Shown: positions 41,775 to 50,853 of the stretch, piece by piece
Layout: each line of letters begins with the position of its first letter
Position numbering within the stretch: the first letter of the stretch is position 1
From: S5-327 sp965200975
GTDB lineage: Bacteria; Chloroflexota; Dehalococcoidia; Lucifugimonadales; Australimonadaceae
Direction of reading: 5' to 3'
Assembly (NCBI GenBank): GCA_965200975.1
Contig: OZ241740.1
Coordinates: 310,001 to 374,000, forward strand
Length of the DNA stretch: 64,000 bases
Notes under the pieces: generated by a model
The model's input: only the letters and a program-made list of their open reading frames with translations
The model's database searches: none
What the model was told of the DNA's origin: nothing
Translations under genes and position numbers: made by a program

Positions 41775-42785
41775 ATGATATACGTGCTCCACGGTGAAGA
41801 CTCCTTTTCGGCCTCCGAGCTTCTCGGCGGGCTGCTCGACGCCGTCGGCTCTCCCGACCTGCGCGACTCGAACGTAACCACTCTGGAGTCGAACGAGTTC
41901 ACGCTCCAGCGGCTCGAAGCGGCGGCGATGGCGATGCCCTTCCTTGCCGAGCGCCGGGTGGTTGTCGTGCGGGGACTTATGAGCGCCGCGGAAGGGCAGC
42001 GGCGAGGCCGGCGCGGACAGGACCGCGCCGCCGGCGCCGCCCCCGGCCTCGCCGACCGGCTCCAGGGGATACCCCCCACGACGGACGTGGTGTTCTTCGA
42101 GGGCAAGCTCACAGCAGGCAATCCCGTGCTCGCAGCCGTCAAGGGACTCGGCGACCTTGCAGTGGTGCGCGAATTTCCCCCGCTCCGGCGCGAGGCGCTC
42201 GCCGCGTGGATTACGGACCGCGCCTCCCGGAAGGGCGCCGCCATCGACGGGCGGGCTGTTGCGATGCTCGCGGAAATGGTGGGGCCGAACCTGTGGGCGA
42301 TGGACTCCGAAATAGAGAAGCTGTCGCTCTACTGCGACGGACGGCCCATCGGGCCGCCGGATGTGCAGGCGCTGGTGCCCGGCGCGAAGGAGGGGAACGT
42401 GTTTCAGCTGGTCGACGCCATTATGGCCCGCCGTCCCGACGCCGCCATGGCGGCGATGCAGACGCTGCTGAACACCGGCGCTGCCGGCCCTTACCTGCTA
42501 TCGATGGTGGCGCGGCAGGCCCGGATGATCGCCATTGCGCAGGAGCTTGCCGCGCAACAGGCGCCGCAGCAGGAGTGGGGCCCCCGGCTCGGAACCGGCT
42601 CGGAGTTCGTTGTGCGCAAGACTGCGGAGCAAGCGCGCCGGTTCTCGCCGGACGCCGTTCGCGGGTTATACCGCCTCCTGGTCGATACGGACGTCGCCAT
42701 CAAGAGCGGCGCCTCCGAGGAGAATGCCCTCACCGAAATGCTCGCCCGCGCCGCAGGGCTGCCGTCGCCGGCGCGGGCGCAGTAG
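41775..42785 (+). CDS. holA: HolA, DNA polymerase III delta subunit
   Basis: This 336-residue clamp-loader subunit opens MIYVLHGEDSFSASELLGGLL, as bacterial delta subunits do. It has an AAA-like domain without a Walker A, FLAERRVVVVRGL, then NLWAMDSEIEKLSLYC and GNVFQLVDAIMARRPDAAM. The C-terminal helical collar has DTDVAIKSG. It opens the sliding clamp during loading. An arginine/glycine-rich insertion (GQRRGRRGQDR) lies at about residues 75-86. Confidence 0.92.
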   Translation: MIYVLHGEDSFSASELLGGLLDAVGSPDLRDSNVTTLESNEFTLQRLEAAAMAMPFLAERRVVVVRGLMSAAEGQRRGRRGQDRAAGAAPGLADRLQGIPPTTDVVFFEGKLTAGNPVLAAVKGLGDLAVVREFPPLRREALAAWITDRASRKGAAIDGRAVAMLAEMVGPNLWAMDSEIEKLSLYCDGRPIGPPDVQALVPGAKEGNVFQLVDAIMARRPDAAMAAMQTLLNTGAAGPYLLSMVARQARMIAIAQELAAQQAPQQEWGPRLGTGSEFVVRKTAEQARRFSPDAVRGLYRLLVDTDVAIKSGASEENALTEMLARAAGLPSPARAQ

Positions 42786-42877
42786 ACCGGCTGCGCGTGC
42801 GGCGGATTTAGCCTCCTGTTTCCCGTGTGGTACCCTATAGCCTCGTACGGCGAGCGCCGGCGGAGAGGAGCGCAGGT

Positions 42878-43087
42878 ATGCCATTCGGAATGGGTTTGCC
42901 GGAGTTGACGATTATTCTCGTGATCGTGCTCGTCATATTCGGGGCGAGCCGCGTTCCCGAGATCGGACGCGCCCTCGGGCTCGGCATCAAACAGTTTCGC
43001 AGCGCCGTCACCGATGTGAAGACGGACGCCGAGGGGAAGCCTGAGGCCCCGAGCGCAGAGAAAGACTCCTCCGTCGAGAAGAGCTAG
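42878..43087 (+). CDS. tatA: TatA/E-type twin-arginine translocase subunit
   Basis: This 69-residue protein starts MPFGMGLPELTIILVIVLV, a short periplasmic N-terminus with one membrane helix. The hinge FGASRVPEIGRALG, the amphipathic helix GIKQFRSAVTDVK and a charged tail follow. It forms the Tat pore that exports folded proteins. The ATG at 42878 has GAGAGGAG upstream; an in-frame start at 42827 adds unconserved residues. No tatC is adjacent. Confidence 0.92.
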   Translation: MPFGMGLPELTIILVIVLVIFGASRVPEIGRALGLGIKQFRSAVTDVKTDAEGKPEAPSAEKDSSVEKS

Positions 43088-43157
43088 TCCCCCCGCCAGG
43101 GAAGGCGCGAGCCCACAGGGCTAAAGCTGGCGCGGCGGCGCGGTTCGCCGGCGACGC

Positions 43158-44771
43158 CTAGTATCCCCGCGCCCAGTCGACCTCGTTGATGAGCGCCTCC
43201 CCGGCGACGAATCGCCGGATGTTCTCTTTCAGGATGTCTACCGAGAACGACGACGGAACATCGACGCGACCAGAGTTGTGCGGCGTCATGACTACGTTGG
43301 AAAACGACATCAGCTCGGGATCAGGCGGACGCGACCACTCGTCGGCGTACACGTCAAGGTAGACGCCGCGCAGCCGGCCCGCGCGCAGGGCGTCCTTCAG
43401 CGCCGATTCGTCGATAAGCTCTCCGCGCCCGACATTGATGAGCACTGCGTCATCCTTCATCGATGCGAGTGTCGCGGCGTTGATCATCTCGATAGTTTCG
43501 TCTGTGAGGACGGGCGCGAGCGCCACGTAGTCGGACTCCGCCAGCAGCTTCGTCAAGCCGGATGGCGGCAGGAGGATATCGACGTCGCCGACACGCTCTA
43601 CGCGCCGGAAGGCGGAGCGCCGGGTGGCGATGACGCGCATACCCAACGCCTTGGCCAGGCGTGCGACTGCCAGGCCGATGCCGCCGAGGCCAACGACTCC
43701 CATCGTCTTGCCGGCGAGGAGGCGCAGGTTGTAAGGGGCCGCGCTGAGCTCGCCGGAGGCAGTCTGCCGCGCAGCGAGGCCAAGCTCCTTGGCGAAGTAG
43801 AGCGCTGCGGCAATCACCATCTCGGCGATGGGCAGCGTTTCGACGTGCCCGCGCGACGAACCGACCCGGACGCGCGACCCCCAGATGTCGGAGTAGCGCA
43901 TGTCGGAGATGCCGGCCCAGAGGTACTGCGCCCACAGCAGATTGGGCATACGCGGCAGCAGACGCTTGGGGAAAGGAAGCGTAACGACCAGAATGTGCGC
44001 CTCGCGCAGGAGCTGCTCGCGCTCGGCGGGCGAGAGGTCGGTCGTCCACGCCGCGCCCTTCCAGAGTCCGGTGGAGGGCGGATGCAGACCAGCGTCGTCG
44101 GCGAACGCCTGACCGGGCGCGGCGGTCACGCGCAGCCTTTCCGGCGCCGACGCGGCGATATCGTCGACCGGCGCCTTGTCCGGGTCCATAAGCAGCAGAA
44201 GGTTGAGCGTTTGGGGCAGATCGGGCGCGCTCTCCTGGCGGGGCGCGCGCGTCGTCGCACTGATCAATCGCGGTTGGACTGACGAGGGGGATTCATGCCC
44301 TTCATCTACAAGGAGCAAGTCCTGCCTTGCAGCCCGCCACGCCAGCAGATAGCAGTGCTCCTGCTCCGGGTTGCCGGCGTCTCCGCGCGTCAGCCTGAAC
44401 TCGACCGCATGCCTTTCGCACAGATTGAGGAGCCGCTCCCATAAGTCGGGATTGGCGGCGCGCGCCTTCCTGTTGCGCATCCAACCGTTGGCCTGCCAGC
44501 GCCTGGCCCACCCCTGCTCCATAGCGTCCACGACGTACGGCGAAGCGCAGTGGAGAGTGACATGACGCCTTCCGGACGCTGCTTCAAGCGCCTTTATCGG
44601 CCCAATCAGTTCCATGCGGTTGCCGGTGGTGAGGCGGTACCCGCCGCTGAGTTCGCGGCGGTCCTCTCCGTCGATAATCACGATCCCGTAGCCGCCCGGG
44701 CCCGGGTTGCCGATGCTGGCGCCGTCGGTATGGATGACGACGCGCTCCTCCGATGGGGCCGAGTCCTCCAA
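43158..44771 (-). CDS. Fusion: degenerate RNase HI domain + D-2-hydroxyacid dehydrogenase
   Basis: One uninterrupted frame of 537 residues. Residues about 9-150 are RNase HI-like: VVIHTDGASIGNPGPGGYG and GNRMELIGPIKALE. Of the four E. coli catalytic acids, D16 (D10) and E54 (E48) remain. The D70 position is A76 (HCASPYV) and the D134 position is Y141 (EHCYLLA); the H124 position is D131. After a linker (about 150-185) comes a complete D-isomer-specific 2-hydroxyacid dehydrogenase: VVGLGGIGLAVARLAKALG, INVGRGELIDE and MTPHNSGRV. The start is a TTG seven bases after the acs stop, with GAGGAGG in the acs end. The nuclease half is probably inactive; a nucleic-acid-binding or structural role is a guess. 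Confidence 0.82.
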   Translation of the reverse strand: MEDSAPSEERVVIHTDGASIGNPGPGGYGIVIIDGEDRRELSGGYRLTTGNRMELIGPIKALEAASGRRHVTLHCASPYVVDAMEQGWARRWQANGWMRNRKARAANPDLWERLLNLCERHAVEFRLTRGDAGNPEQEHCYLLAWRAARQDLLLVDEGHESPSSVQPRLISATTRAPRQESAPDLPQTLNLLLLMDPDKAPVDDIAASAPERLRVTAAPGQAFADDAGLHPPSTGLWKGAAWTTDLSPAEREQLLREAHILVVTLPFPKRLLPRMPNLLWAQYLWAGISDMRYSDIWGSRVRVGSSRGHVETLPIAEMVIAAALYFAKELGLAARQTASGELSAAPYNLRLLAGKTMGVVGLGGIGLAVARLAKALGMRVIATRRSAFRRVERVGDVDILLPPSGLTKLLAESDYVALAPVLTDETIEMINAATLASMKDDAVLINVGRGELIDESALKDALRAGRLRGVYLDVYADEWSRPPDPELMSFSNVVMTPHNSGRVDVPSSFSVDILKENIRRFVAGEALINEVDWARGY

Positions 44772-44777
44772 CGCTGC

Positions 44778-46532
44778 TTAGTCCTCCTCGAGCGTGGAGG
44801 TGTCGCCCTCGTCGAGGCCGAGTTCGCGAGCCTTGAGCAGGCGGCGCATAATTTTGCCGCTGCGGGTCTTGGGCAAGCCGGGAATGATCTCGATCTCCCG
44901 GGGCGCCACAGCCGCGGCGAGTTTGTCGCGGGCGAACCCCATCAGCTCGCGGCGAAGCGCGTCCGACGGCTCGTAGCCCTCCTTCAGCGACACGAACGCC
45001 TTCACGACCTCCATCGCGAGCGGGTCGGGCTTGCCGATGACGCCGGCCTCCGCAACGGCGGGATGCTCGATGAGCGCCGACTCCACCTCGAACGGTCCCA
45101 CCAGGTGCCCCGCAGTGTTGATGACGTCGTCCGAACGGCCAATGAACCAGTAGTAGCCGTCGGCGTCCTTCACCGCCTCGTCGCCGGTGAGGTACCACCC
45201 GTTCACGAATCGTGAATCGTAGCGCTCCTGCTGCTCCCAGTACGTCTGGAACATGGAGGGCCACGGCGTCCGCACTGCGAGGTTGCCCTCTTCCCCGGCA
45301 GGCTTCTCGTTGCCCTCGGCGTCGATGATCCCCGGCTCGACGCCGGGGAGCGGCTTGCCCATGGAGCCTGGGCGTATGTCGAGCGACGCGTAGTTGGCGA
45401 TCATGATGGCGCCGGTCTCCGTCTGCCACCAATTATCATGGAACGGCAAGCCGACGGCCTGAACTCCCCATTCGACAGCTTCGGGATTGAGCGGCTCCCC
45501 GACCGACGCCGCAAACCGCAGGTTCGAGAGGTCGTACGTCTGCGGCAGCTCCGCGCCGGACTTCATCAGCATGCGGATGGCGGTAGGCGCGGTGTACCAG
45601 ACGGTCACCTTGTAGTCCTGGAGTATCTGATACCACTTCCGCGCGTTGAACCCGCCCTCGTAGATGACCTGGGTGACGCCGTTGGTCCACGGCGCCGACA
45701 TACCGTACGACGTGCCGGTAACCCAACCGGGGTCGGCGGTGCACCAGTAGATGTCGTCCGGGCGCAGGTCGAGGCACCACTTGCCGGTGAGGTAGTGCTG
45801 TATCACGGCGTTGTGCCGGTGCACGGCGCCCTTCGGCTTGCCGGTCGTGCCCGACGTGTAGTGCATAATCGAGTAGTCGTCGCGGGTGGTGGCGATGGGC
45901 CCGTACTCGTCGGATGCGGCGCTCATCAGTTCGTAGTAGTCGAGGTCGCCTTCGGCGAGCGGTTCGGATGAGCGCCCGTTCTTGTTGACGACGATGATGT
46001 GCTCGAGGGCGGGGAGCTGCGGTATGACGGCTGCGATCTTCTTGCGCAGCTCCGGCTGCGTTACGAGCACTTTGGCGCCGCTGTTCTCCATACGGTCGCG
46101 CACCGGGTCGGGCCCGAACGCCGAGAAGAGCGGGCCGATGACGCATCCGGCCTTGAGCGTGCCGAACACCGTGAAGTAGATCTCCGGAACGCGCTCCATA
46201 AAGGTGAACACGCGCTCGCCCTTGGCGACACCGAGCGAGGCGAGCACGTTCGCGAACCGGTTGGTCTCGCGCCGCATATCGTCGTAGGAGTAGCTCTCGG
46301 TCTCGCCGTTCTTGCCCTCCCATATCATGGCCGCCTTGGCGCCGTTTCCGTGGGCGACGTGGCGGTCGATCGCCTCGTAGGCGAGATTGAGCCCGCCTTC
46401 GGGGAGCCAGTCTATCTCGCGTTCGACGCTGGCCCAGTCGAACGACGCGCGCGCCGCTTCATAGTCCCGCAGGTTCGGATCGTCGCGGGGCGTAGCAGGT
46501 TTCGCGATGGTTTCGTGACGTTGCATAGTCAT
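44778..46532 (-). CDS. acs: Acetyl-CoA synthetase-like AMP-forming ligase
   Basis: This 584-residue ANL-superfamily enzyme has the AMP-binding P-loop IMHYTSGTTGKPKGAVH, WWQTETGAIM, and NGWYLTGDEAVKDADGYYW. The C-terminal lysine motif LPKTRSGKIMRRLLK fits Acs proteins controlled by acetylation. Length is shorter than E. coli Acs (652), closer to archaeal and Gram-positive AcsA forms. Acetate or another short acid is the likely substrate. A TACACT box at 46575-46580 and GGAGAGG before the ATG lie upstream. The RNase H/dehydrogenase gene follows after six bases. Confidence 0.92.
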   Translation of the reverse strand: MTMQRHETIAKPATPRDDPNLRDYEAARASFDWASVEREIDWLPEGGLNLAYEAIDRHVAHGNGAKAAMIWEGKNGETESYSYDDMRRETNRFANVLASLGVAKGERVFTFMERVPEIYFTVFGTLKAGCVIGPLFSAFGPDPVRDRMENSGAKVLVTQPELRKKIAAVIPQLPALEHIIVVNKNGRSSEPLAEGDLDYYELMSAASDEYGPIATTRDDYSIMHYTSGTTGKPKGAVHRHNAVIQHYLTGKWCLDLRPDDIYWCTADPGWVTGTSYGMSAPWTNGVTQVIYEGGFNARKWYQILQDYKVTVWYTAPTAIRMLMKSGAELPQTYDLSNLRFAASVGEPLNPEAVEWGVQAVGLPFHDNWWQTETGAIMIANYASLDIRPGSMGKPLPGVEPGIIDAEGNEKPAGEEGNLAVRTPWPSMFQTYWEQQERYDSRFVNGWYLTGDEAVKDADGYYWFIGRSDDVINTAGHLVGPFEVESALIEHPAVAEAGVIGKPDPLAMEVVKAFVSLKEGYEPSDALRRELMGFARDKLAAAVAPREIEIIPGLPKTRSGKIMRRLLKARELGLDEGDTSTLEED

Positions 46533-46968
46533 AACAAGCCTCTCCGGCAGGGAGCGTCAGCCCAGGCTGCGCCAAGTGTAGAGACGCAAACGCCGGGGCG
46601 GCAAGTGCCGGGGGAGAGGGGGCCGCATCCGGCAACCCGTGCAACACGCGCGTCGGCGCGGCGCATCCGCTGCGCGGCATACGGCTGCAGGCGGGCGAAG
46701 AGTCGCCGATGGCCGGGCAACCTGCCGCCGGCGACGGCGTTAAGCGGGCCAGTTCCGGGCCATTATGCTGAGAGCTGCGCCGATAGCAGTGATAGCGAGA
46801 GGCACGATCGCTATATGCGCCTGCTCTATTGACTAGTGCGCTGATTGACCATTGTGCTGGCGCAGGCATAATGTTGCCTGATGAGGGACGGCGCGCGTCT
46901 GGCGCAGCCTGGGCGGCCTTGCCCCGGCTAACCCCGGCAAAAATGTAATCGAGAGGAGCGCAATCGTT
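46533..46968. other. 436-bp divergent intergenic region (acs / alcohol dehydrogenase)
   Basis: The largest gene-free gap. It holds the acs promoter-proximal region (TACACT, minus strand, 46575-46580), about 200 bp with no recognisable gene or repeat, and the plus-strand promoter at 46846-46873. A GAGAGGAG ribosome site for the dehydrogenase is near 46953. Confidence 0.6.
46846..46873 (+). promoter_or_regulatory. Sigma-70-like promoter of the alcohol dehydrogenase gene
   Basis: TTGACC (46846-46851), a 16-bp spacer and CATAAT (46868-46873). The predicted transcript start is near 46880, giving an 85-90-nt leader. Confidence 0.6.
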
Positions 46969-48090
46969 ATGGCCAGTACAGCCGTAGTTGCAGCAAAGGT
47001 TGGTTCCAACCAGACAGAGCGAATGGAGATCGAATTGCCCGAGGTCCCCATCGATGGGGCGCTCCTCAAGGTGGAGGCTGCGGGAGTGTGCGGCAGCGAC
47101 GTCGGAGGGTACGAGCGCGAGATGAGGGGCGGGCCCGTCATTATGGGCCACGAGAACGTCGGCTACCTCGAGAAGGTGGGCCGCGTATTCGGCGAGCGCT
47201 GGGGCGTGAAGGAAGGCGACATGGTCGCGCTCGAGGAGTACCTCCCGTGCGGGCGCTGCGAGTTCTGCCGGGTCGGCGAGTACCGCCACTGCTTCGCCAC
47301 CGACGCTTCCGCGAACGCCGCTGCGATCCGGTACGGCTCGACGTCCATCGACGTTGCTCCGTCGCTGTGGGGCGGGTATGCGCAGTACCTGTATGTGCCG
47401 CCGAACGCGCCGATACACAGAGTCCCCGCCGGCCTCACCGCCGAGGAGGCTGCTATGGCCTTGCCGATGGGCAACGGCGTGCAGTGGGCGCTCATCGAGG
47501 GCCAGGTCGGTTACGGCAAGAGCGTGCTCATCCAGGGGCCGGGACAGCAAGGGCTCGCGTGCGTCGTCGCGTCCAAGCAGGCAGGCGCCGACTGCATCAT
47601 CGTCACCGGCAAGGGCCCGAAGGACGCCAAGCGGCTCGAGGTCGCCCGGGCGCTCGGCGCGGATTTCACGATCGATATTGACGTAGAAGACCCGCTCCCG
47701 CGCATCAAGGAGATCACCGGAGGCGGGCCGGAGGCCGGCGTCGACGTTGTCGTCGACTGTACGTCGCACTCTGGCGCAGGGCCGACGATGCTCGCGATCG
47801 AGGCGACGAAGCGCAAGGGCGGGCGCATGGTGGCGCAGGCTGAAGCGCCTCTCTTCCCCGACTTTCCCATTGGACGCCTAACCCGGAAGTACATGACCCT
47901 CGCGAGCGCGCGCGGCCACAGCTTCGAAGCCGTCGAGCTTGCGCTGCGCCAGATCGCCTCCCACCGTTTCCCGCTGGAAATTATGCGCACCCACACCTTC
48001 GGCCTGGTCGACGTGCACACGGCCATCCGCGCCGTCGCCGGCGAGGGCATCGAGGACGCCATCCATGTTTCGGTGCTGCCCTGGGAGTAG
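46969..48090 (+). CDS. Zinc-dependent alcohol dehydrogenase (MDR family)
   Basis: This 373-residue medium-chain dehydrogenase has the catalytic-zinc ligands C in GVCGSD, and GHE in VIMGHENVG. Four structural-zinc cysteines lie in PCGRCEFCRVGEYRHC. The NAD(P)-binding turn is LIQGPGQQGLACVVASKQAG. A GAGAGGAG site is 10 nt before the ATG. The Rieske oxygenase gene follows after 59 bp on the same strand, so they may act in the same catabolic route, for example oxidising an alcohol produced upstream. Substrate unknown. Confidence 0.92.
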   Translation: MASTAVVAAKVGSNQTERMEIELPEVPIDGALLKVEAAGVCGSDVGGYEREMRGGPVIMGHENVGYLEKVGRVFGERWGVKEGDMVALEEYLPCGRCEFCRVGEYRHCFATDASANAAAIRYGSTSIDVAPSLWGGYAQYLYVPPNAPIHRVPAGLTAEEAAMALPMGNGVQWALIEGQVGYGKSVLIQGPGQQGLACVVASKQAGADCIIVTGKGPKDAKRLEVARALGADFTIDIDVEDPLPRIKEITGGGPEAGVDVVVDCTSHSGAGPTMLAIEATKRKGGRMVAQAEAPLFPDFPIGRLTRKYMTLASARGHSFEAVELALRQIASHRFPLEIMRTHTFGLVDVHTAIRAVAGEGIEDAIHVSVLPWE

Positions 48091-48149
48091 CGCAGGCTCG
48101 GAGAGTTCCCGTAGCACAACGCCGCCACAATGCGTGATGAGGTAACGAA

Positions 48150-49442
48150 ATGCTCTCAGTAGACGAAAACCGCAAACTCTGTGAAATCGGACAGGGCACG
48201 ATTATGGGCGACTACATCCGCCGGTACTGGCTCCCCTTCCGGCTCTCGGACGACGTGCCCGAGTCCGACGGCGAGCCTGTCCGCGTGCGCTTGATGGGCG
48301 AGGAGCTCCTGGCCTTCCGCAACAGCGACGGCAAGGTGGGGCTCGTGCAGCGCAACTGCCCTCACCGGTGGGCCGACCTCTTCTTCGCCCGCAACGAGGA
48401 GTGCGGCCTGCGCTGCACCTACCACGGCTGGAAGTTCGATATCGACGGCAATTGCGTCGATATGCCGACCGAGACCGAGGAGAGCACCTACAAGGACAAA
48501 ATCAAGATCACAGCGTACCCCGTTGAGGAGTACGCAGGCATCCTGTGGACCTACATGGGCCCGCGTGAGCTGACCCCCGCGCTGCCCAACTTCGAGTACC
48601 TACGCGTCCCCGAAGATCACCGCTTCGCCTCATGGAACTGGCAGCAAACCAACTACGCCCAGGCCATCGAGGGCGGCATCGACTCTGCTCACTCCAACTT
48701 CCTCCACGCCTCGCTCGACGCCTACCGTATGACCGACGGCTGGCGCGAGCAGTGGCAGCGCTCGCAGAACCTGCGCGACAAGTATCACGCACGCGACCAG
48801 CACCCCAAGTTCTTCGCAGAAGACACCGACTACGGCGTCGTCACCGGCGCCCGGCGCGACACCGGCGAGGGCGAGTACTACTGGCGCTACAACCTGTTCC
48901 TGCTCCCCTTCTACACGATGCCGCCGTCGGCGCCGTCGCAGAAGTTCTTCCACGCGTTCGTCCCCATCGACGACTACAACAACATGCGCTGGACGTTCGT
49001 GTGGAATCTCAACCGTCCGCTGCTCGCGAACGACATCGAGTCGTGGCGGAACGGCTCCGGCCTGCACGCCGCAGCCTTGCCCGGCCCCGACCACTGGCCC
49101 CTGCGGAACAAGGCCAACGACTACCTCATTAGCCGCGACTACCAGAAGAGGCTCACCTTCACCGGCATCACCGGCACCGGCGAGCAAGACTTCTCGGTGC
49201 AGGAAGGCATGGGGCCCATCACGCCCCGCAACAAGGAGCACCTCGGCACTACCGACATAGGCATCATCAAGTCCCGCCGCCGGCTGCTGAAGGAGGCTAC
49301 CGCTCTGCAGGACGGCGAGGAGCCCCGCGCCGCTTACGACGGCTCTGTCTACTACGTCCGCTCCGGCGACATCCTTCTCAAGCCCGAGGAGAACTGGCTC
49401 CACGACGAGAAGCTCAAGACCATACAGACCGCCGTCTGGTAA
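48150..49442 (+). CDS. Rieske [2Fe-2S] ring-hydroxylating oxygenase, alpha-subunit-like
   Basis: This 430-residue oxygenase has an N-terminal Rieske domain with CPHR (residues about 70-73) and CTYHGW about 20 residues later. A catalytic domain follows whose iron site is GGIDSAHSNFLH (Asp, two His). The layout matches phthalate-dioxygenase-type enzymes that work without a beta subunit. Substrate cannot be read from sequence. No reductase gene is adjacent, so electron delivery must come from elsewhere. A strong hairpin terminator lies 38 bp past the stop. Confidence 0.92.
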   Translation: MLSVDENRKLCEIGQGTIMGDYIRRYWLPFRLSDDVPESDGEPVRVRLMGEELLAFRNSDGKVGLVQRNCPHRWADLFFARNEECGLRCTYHGWKFDIDGNCVDMPTETEESTYKDKIKITAYPVEEYAGILWTYMGPRELTPALPNFEYLRVPEDHRFASWNWQQTNYAQAIEGGIDSAHSNFLHASLDAYRMTDGWREQWQRSQNLRDKYHARDQHPKFFAEDTDYGVVTGARRDTGEGEYYWRYNLFLLPFYTMPPSAPSQKFFHAFVPIDDYNNMRWTFVWNLNRPLLANDIESWRNGSGLHAAALPGPDHWPLRNKANDYLISRDYQKRLTFTGITGTGEQDFSVQEGMGPITPRNKEHLGTTDIGIIKSRRRLLKEATALQDGEEPRAAYDGSVYYVRSGDILLKPEENWLHDEKLKTIQTAVW

Positions 49443-49479
49443 GCCCGTTCCCGCCGGCGGCGCGCTCGCGCAGACCCAA

Positions 49480-49514
49480 AAGGCCCCCTCTCCACTCTTC
49501 GGAGAGGGGGCCTT
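49480..49514 (+). terminator. Hairpin terminator after the Rieske oxygenase gene
   Basis: A perfect 14-bp stem, AAGGCCCCCTCTCC with its complement, around a 7-nt loop (49494-49500). The T-tract is only TT followed by CG, so termination may need assistance. The symmetric ends (AA...TT) would allow action on both strands. Confidence 0.7.
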
Positions 49515-49599
49515 CGCGCGCCTCCCGCTGCCGCGCGCCGGCGCATCCACTCCGCCCGTCCGTTACAATAAGCGGACGAGCCTGGGGATCACCCGCAAC

Positions 49600-50361
49600 A
49601 TGACTAGCCGACGCCAACAACGCCCTTCCCCCGCGCCGCCGGTTGACGCCGAGTTCGTCGAGAGCGCGGTCGCCGGCGCGCGGCGGCAGCTGCAGAACGC
49701 CGGAAACAAGCGCGTCGCCGAGCAGCTGCGGAAGGATGCCGGGCGCGATGCGCCGTGCTACGGCGTCGCCTCCGCTGACGTCCACAGGATCGGCCTCGAC
49801 CTCGTTCGCAAGCTCCGCGCGCGCGGACTCCCCGCGACGCTCGCCATCGCCGACCCGCTGTTCCGGTCGGGCAATATCGAGGAGGCGCTCGTCGGCGGAC
49901 AGATAGTTGGCGCGCTGGCGCGCCTCATCACCGGGGCCGACTTCGAACGCATCGCCCCCTGGGGCGAGACGCTCGCCTCCCCGCAGGCGGCGGACGCGCT
50001 GGGCGCGAACTGCCTGAGCCCCTCCCTTGCCGCCAAGCCGTCGCTCGTCAAGACAATGCGCGAATGGGCTCGTTCGGGCAACCCCTCTCAGCGGCGGGCC
50101 GCAGTGGCCGCGTTCGGTCCGCTCGTGCGGGAAGGACGCTTCATAACCGACGCCCTCGATGTCGCGGCGGTTGTGATGGAAGACGCCGACGAAGAAGTGC
50201 AGCGCGGCGTGGGCGCCATGCTGCTCGAAGCCACCCGATTGCAGGCCGGCCGCGTCGTCGAGTTCCTCGAAGATTGGCGCGACCGCAGCCCCCGGCTCAT
50301 CCTCGATTTGGCTTCCGTGAAGTTGCAGCCTGCCCAGCGCGCCCAGGTGCTCGGCTCGTGA
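49600..50361 (+). CDS. DNA alkylation repair enzyme, AlkD-like
   Basis: This 253-residue all-helical HEAT-like repeat protein matches the DNA alkylation repair (AlkD/AlkC) superfamily. KRVAEQLRKDAGRDAPCYGVASADVHRIGLDLVRKL shows the conserved YGV segment, and later repeats run RRAAVAAFGPL and DEEVQRGVGAMLLEA. Whether glycosylase activity exists is uncertain because catalytic Trp/Asp positions are not obvious. A TACAAT box lies about 30 bp upstream. It overlaps the next gene by GTGA. Confidence 0.78.
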   Translation: MTSRRQQRPSPAPPVDAEFVESAVAGARRQLQNAGNKRVAEQLRKDAGRDAPCYGVASADVHRIGLDLVRKLRARGLPATLAIADPLFRSGNIEEALVGGQIVGALARLITGADFERIAPWGETLASPQAADALGANCLSPSLAAKPSLVKTMREWARSGNPSQRRAAVAAFGPLVREGRFITDALDVAAVVMEDADEEVQRGVGAMLLEATRLQAGRVVEFLEDWRDRSPRLILDLASVKLQPAQRAQVLGS

Positions 50362-50750
50362 CCGTTCAGGCCGCCGGACGCGCAGCGGACGGAGCGGCTG
50401 CTCCATCGGCGCCAAGCCTCGGGAAGAGGCTCTACCGAGGCGTAGCGTTCGCTATGTTTATCGGCGCGGCTGGGGCGGCGCTCTCTGCCGTGCCCGCCCT
50501 CTTTGTGCAATCGATTTTTGTTAGCGAGGTCGAACGCTGCGAAGAGGCGATACGGCGCGCCGAGGCCGGCGCCGATATTCCGCTCAACTGCATCGACGAG
50601 TTCCGCGACCCGCCGGTGTGGCTGCCGCTTGCCATTGTCGCCGGCGGGTCCGCAATCGGAGCGCTTGGAGGGCTCGGTTACGGCCTCGCCTCTCCCCGCT
50701 CGCACCCTCGAGGGCGTGAAGGGCCGGACACGCCATGGCTGCCGTTCTGA
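50358..50750 (+). CDS. Small membrane protein
   Basis: This 130-residue frame starts at a GTG overlapping the AlkD-like stop (GTGA). Two membrane segments lie at about residues 28-52 (FAMFIGAAGAALSAVPALFV) and 86-108 (LPLAIVAGGSAIGALGGLGYG). A charged loop with two cysteines lies between them. The family is not recognised. Translational coupling implies expression with the repair gene. Confidence 0.65.
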   Translation: MTVQAAGRAADGAAAPSAPSLGKRLYRGVAFAMFIGAAGAALSAVPALFVQSIFVSEVERCEEAIRRAEAGADIPLNCIDEFRDPPVWLPLAIVAGGSAIGALGGLGYGLASPRSHPRGREGPDTPWLPF

Positions 50751-50853
50751 CGCCGGTTAGCGCGGAAAACCGCGCACCCGCGTCTTGACGGAATAGCGAT
50801 AATCCGACAATCCTGCTACTGTATCTACCGACTTTGGAGACGCTCCGCCCTCG

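Noticed and set aside
46459..47769. A long minus-strand open frame of 436 codons opposite the alcohol dehydrogenase.
   Set aside because: It overlaps a zinc dehydrogenase with full motif support on the plus strand and has no recognisable protein features. It is an antisense shadow caused by high G+C codon bias.
49480..49514. The strong hairpin considered as part of the palindromic repeat family.
   Set aside because: Its arms (AAGGCCCCCTCTCC) do not match the family arms; position right after a stop codon fits a terminator.
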